This document shows, one piece after another, positions 63,467-64,000 of a stretch of DNA of 64,000 nt. This stretch comes from an uncultured Roseateles sp. (GTDB lineage: Bacteria; Pseudomonadota; Gammaproteobacteria; Burkholderiales; Burkholderiaceae_C). The DNA lies in NCBI RefSeq assembly GCF_913777145.1, contig NZ_CAJYPS010000003.1, positions 1 to 64,000 on the forward strand, read 5' to 3'. Position 1 is the stretch's first letter; each line of letters opens with the position of its first letter. A program made the position numbers and the translations under genes. The notes beneath the pieces were generated by a model. It did no database searches, had not been told where the DNA came from, and saw nothing but the letters and a program-made list of their open reading frames with translations.

Positions 63467-64000
63467 ATGACGACTCTGCACTGTTTCGACGAGGCCCTGG
63501 CGCTGCGGCCGCTGGACGCGCCCGGGCGCTACGCCGGCTGCACCCATCCGGCCTACTGGAACATGGTCGGCCCCTTCGGTGGCGCGACCGCGGCCACGCT
63601 GCTCAATGCGGTGCTGCGCCACCCCGAGGTGCAGGGCACGCCGCTGTCGCTGACGGTGAACTACGCCGCGGCGCTGGAGGCCGGCAGCTTCGAGCTGCAG
63701 GCCCGGCCGGTGCGCACCAACCGCTCCACCCAGCACTGGCTGGTGGAGTTGCAGCAGGGCGGCGCCATCGCGGCCACCGCCAGCGTGGTGACCGCGTTGC
63801 GGCGCGAGACCTGGGGCGCCACCGACCTGCCCGCGCAGCCGGTGCCGCGGCCCGCCGACGTGGCGCCGGTGCCCGCCGGCCCGGATCGCCTGGCCTGGCT
63901 GGCCAACTACGAGATGCGCCCCATCAAGGGCGCGCTGCCCGAGCGCTGGGACGGCCGCGGCCAGCACAGCGAGAGCCTGCTGTGGCTGCGCGAGGCCCCG
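63467..64000 (+). CDS. acyl-CoA thioesterase family protein, 5' part
   Basis: The reading frame is open from ATG 63467 to the window end, 178 codons without a stop, so the 3' end is missing. The translation (MTTLHCFDEALALRPLDAPG...) has the double-hotdog look of TesB-like thioesterases: YWNMVGPFGGATAATLLNAVL, SLTVNYAAALEAG and NRSTQHWLVEL. It would hydrolyse acyl-CoA. It starts 20 bases after the hydrolase. Confidence 0.8.
   Translation, partial: MTTLHCFDEALALRPLDAPGRYAGCTHPAYWNMVGPFGGATAATLLNAVLRHPEVQGTPLSLTVNYAAALEAGSFELQARPVRTNRSTQHWLVELQQGGAIAATASVVTALRRETWGATDLPAQPVPRPADVAPVPAGPDRLAWLANYEMRPIKGALPERWDGRGQHSESLLWLREAP

Overview
The window is GC-rich chromosomal DNA from a betaproteobacterium, most likely Burkholderiales (Comamonadaceae/Sphaerotilaceae-like). 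The evidence is gene order: a full mur/fts cell-wall cluster ending in ftsA-ftsZ, lpxC a few kb later, then dusB-fis-purH and ruvC. Other pointers are a PEP-CTERM protein, a phasin and a FadE-FadN-FadA style beta-oxidation cluster. No rRNA, tRNA or CRISPR array was seen.

Layout. 1-13441: cell division and wall cluster (murE partial, murF, mraY, murD, ftsW, murG, murC, ddlB, ftsQ, ftsA, ftsZ), nearly all genes overlapping by 4-11 bases, closed by a strong terminator. MurD carries a long acidic, proline-rich insertion. 13454-19050: alpha/beta hydrolase, divergent SDR/TetR pair with operator-like palindromes, an orphan NarL-type sensor kinase, lpxC and a small membrane protein. 19073-21057 (minus strand): M32 carboxypeptidase and a YqaA-like membrane protein. 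21126-24051: dusB-fis-purH. 24063-27803: a run of hairpins, then an aldehyde dehydrogenase / Tat-signal protein / GMC oxidoreductase operon. 27953-31160: a TPR membrane protein, a PlsC-like acyltransferase, a CdsA-like enzyme and ruvC.

31208-36415 is an accessory island of visibly lower GC. It is bounded by two inverted 281-base copies of a hairpin-rich repeat (about 91% identical, no gaps). Inside are an IS110-family element, an overlapping gene pair (AAA+ ATPase plus HEPN-type RNase), a genuine integron attC site, and a minus-strand integron cassette with an 89-residue protein and a two-transmembrane SLATT-like effector. No integron integrase is visible. This is the most likely place for an undescribed system, probably anti-phage or stress-related effectors delivered as integron cassettes.

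36473-39408: heavy-metal P1B-type ATPase with divergent CadR/PbrR-type MerR regulator and a textbook 19-base-spaced MerR promoter. 39487-43049 (minus strand): a PEP-CTERM protein and a large secreted ExeM/NucH-like nuclease. 43363-46922: heterodimeric MdlAB-like ABC exporter. 46990-48156: UbiH/UbiM-like FAD hydroxylase. 48170-50976 (minus strand): a TPR-containing Ser/Thr kinase and a PhaF-like phasin. 51191-54510: alcohol-forming fatty acyl reductase, GNAT acetyltransferase, nitrilase-like hydrolase. 54515-55670 (minus strand): glycine-zipper lipoprotein and HNH endonuclease. 55872-62573: TetR regulator with a palindromic operator and a fatty-acid beta-oxidation operon (acyl-CoA dehydrogenase, DUF2147 protein, FadN, FadA). 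The end holds an alpha/beta hydrolase and a truncated acyl-CoA thioesterase. The last 14 kb suggest a lipid economy of fatty-acid breakdown, fatty-alcohol formation and polyhydroxyalkanoate storage.
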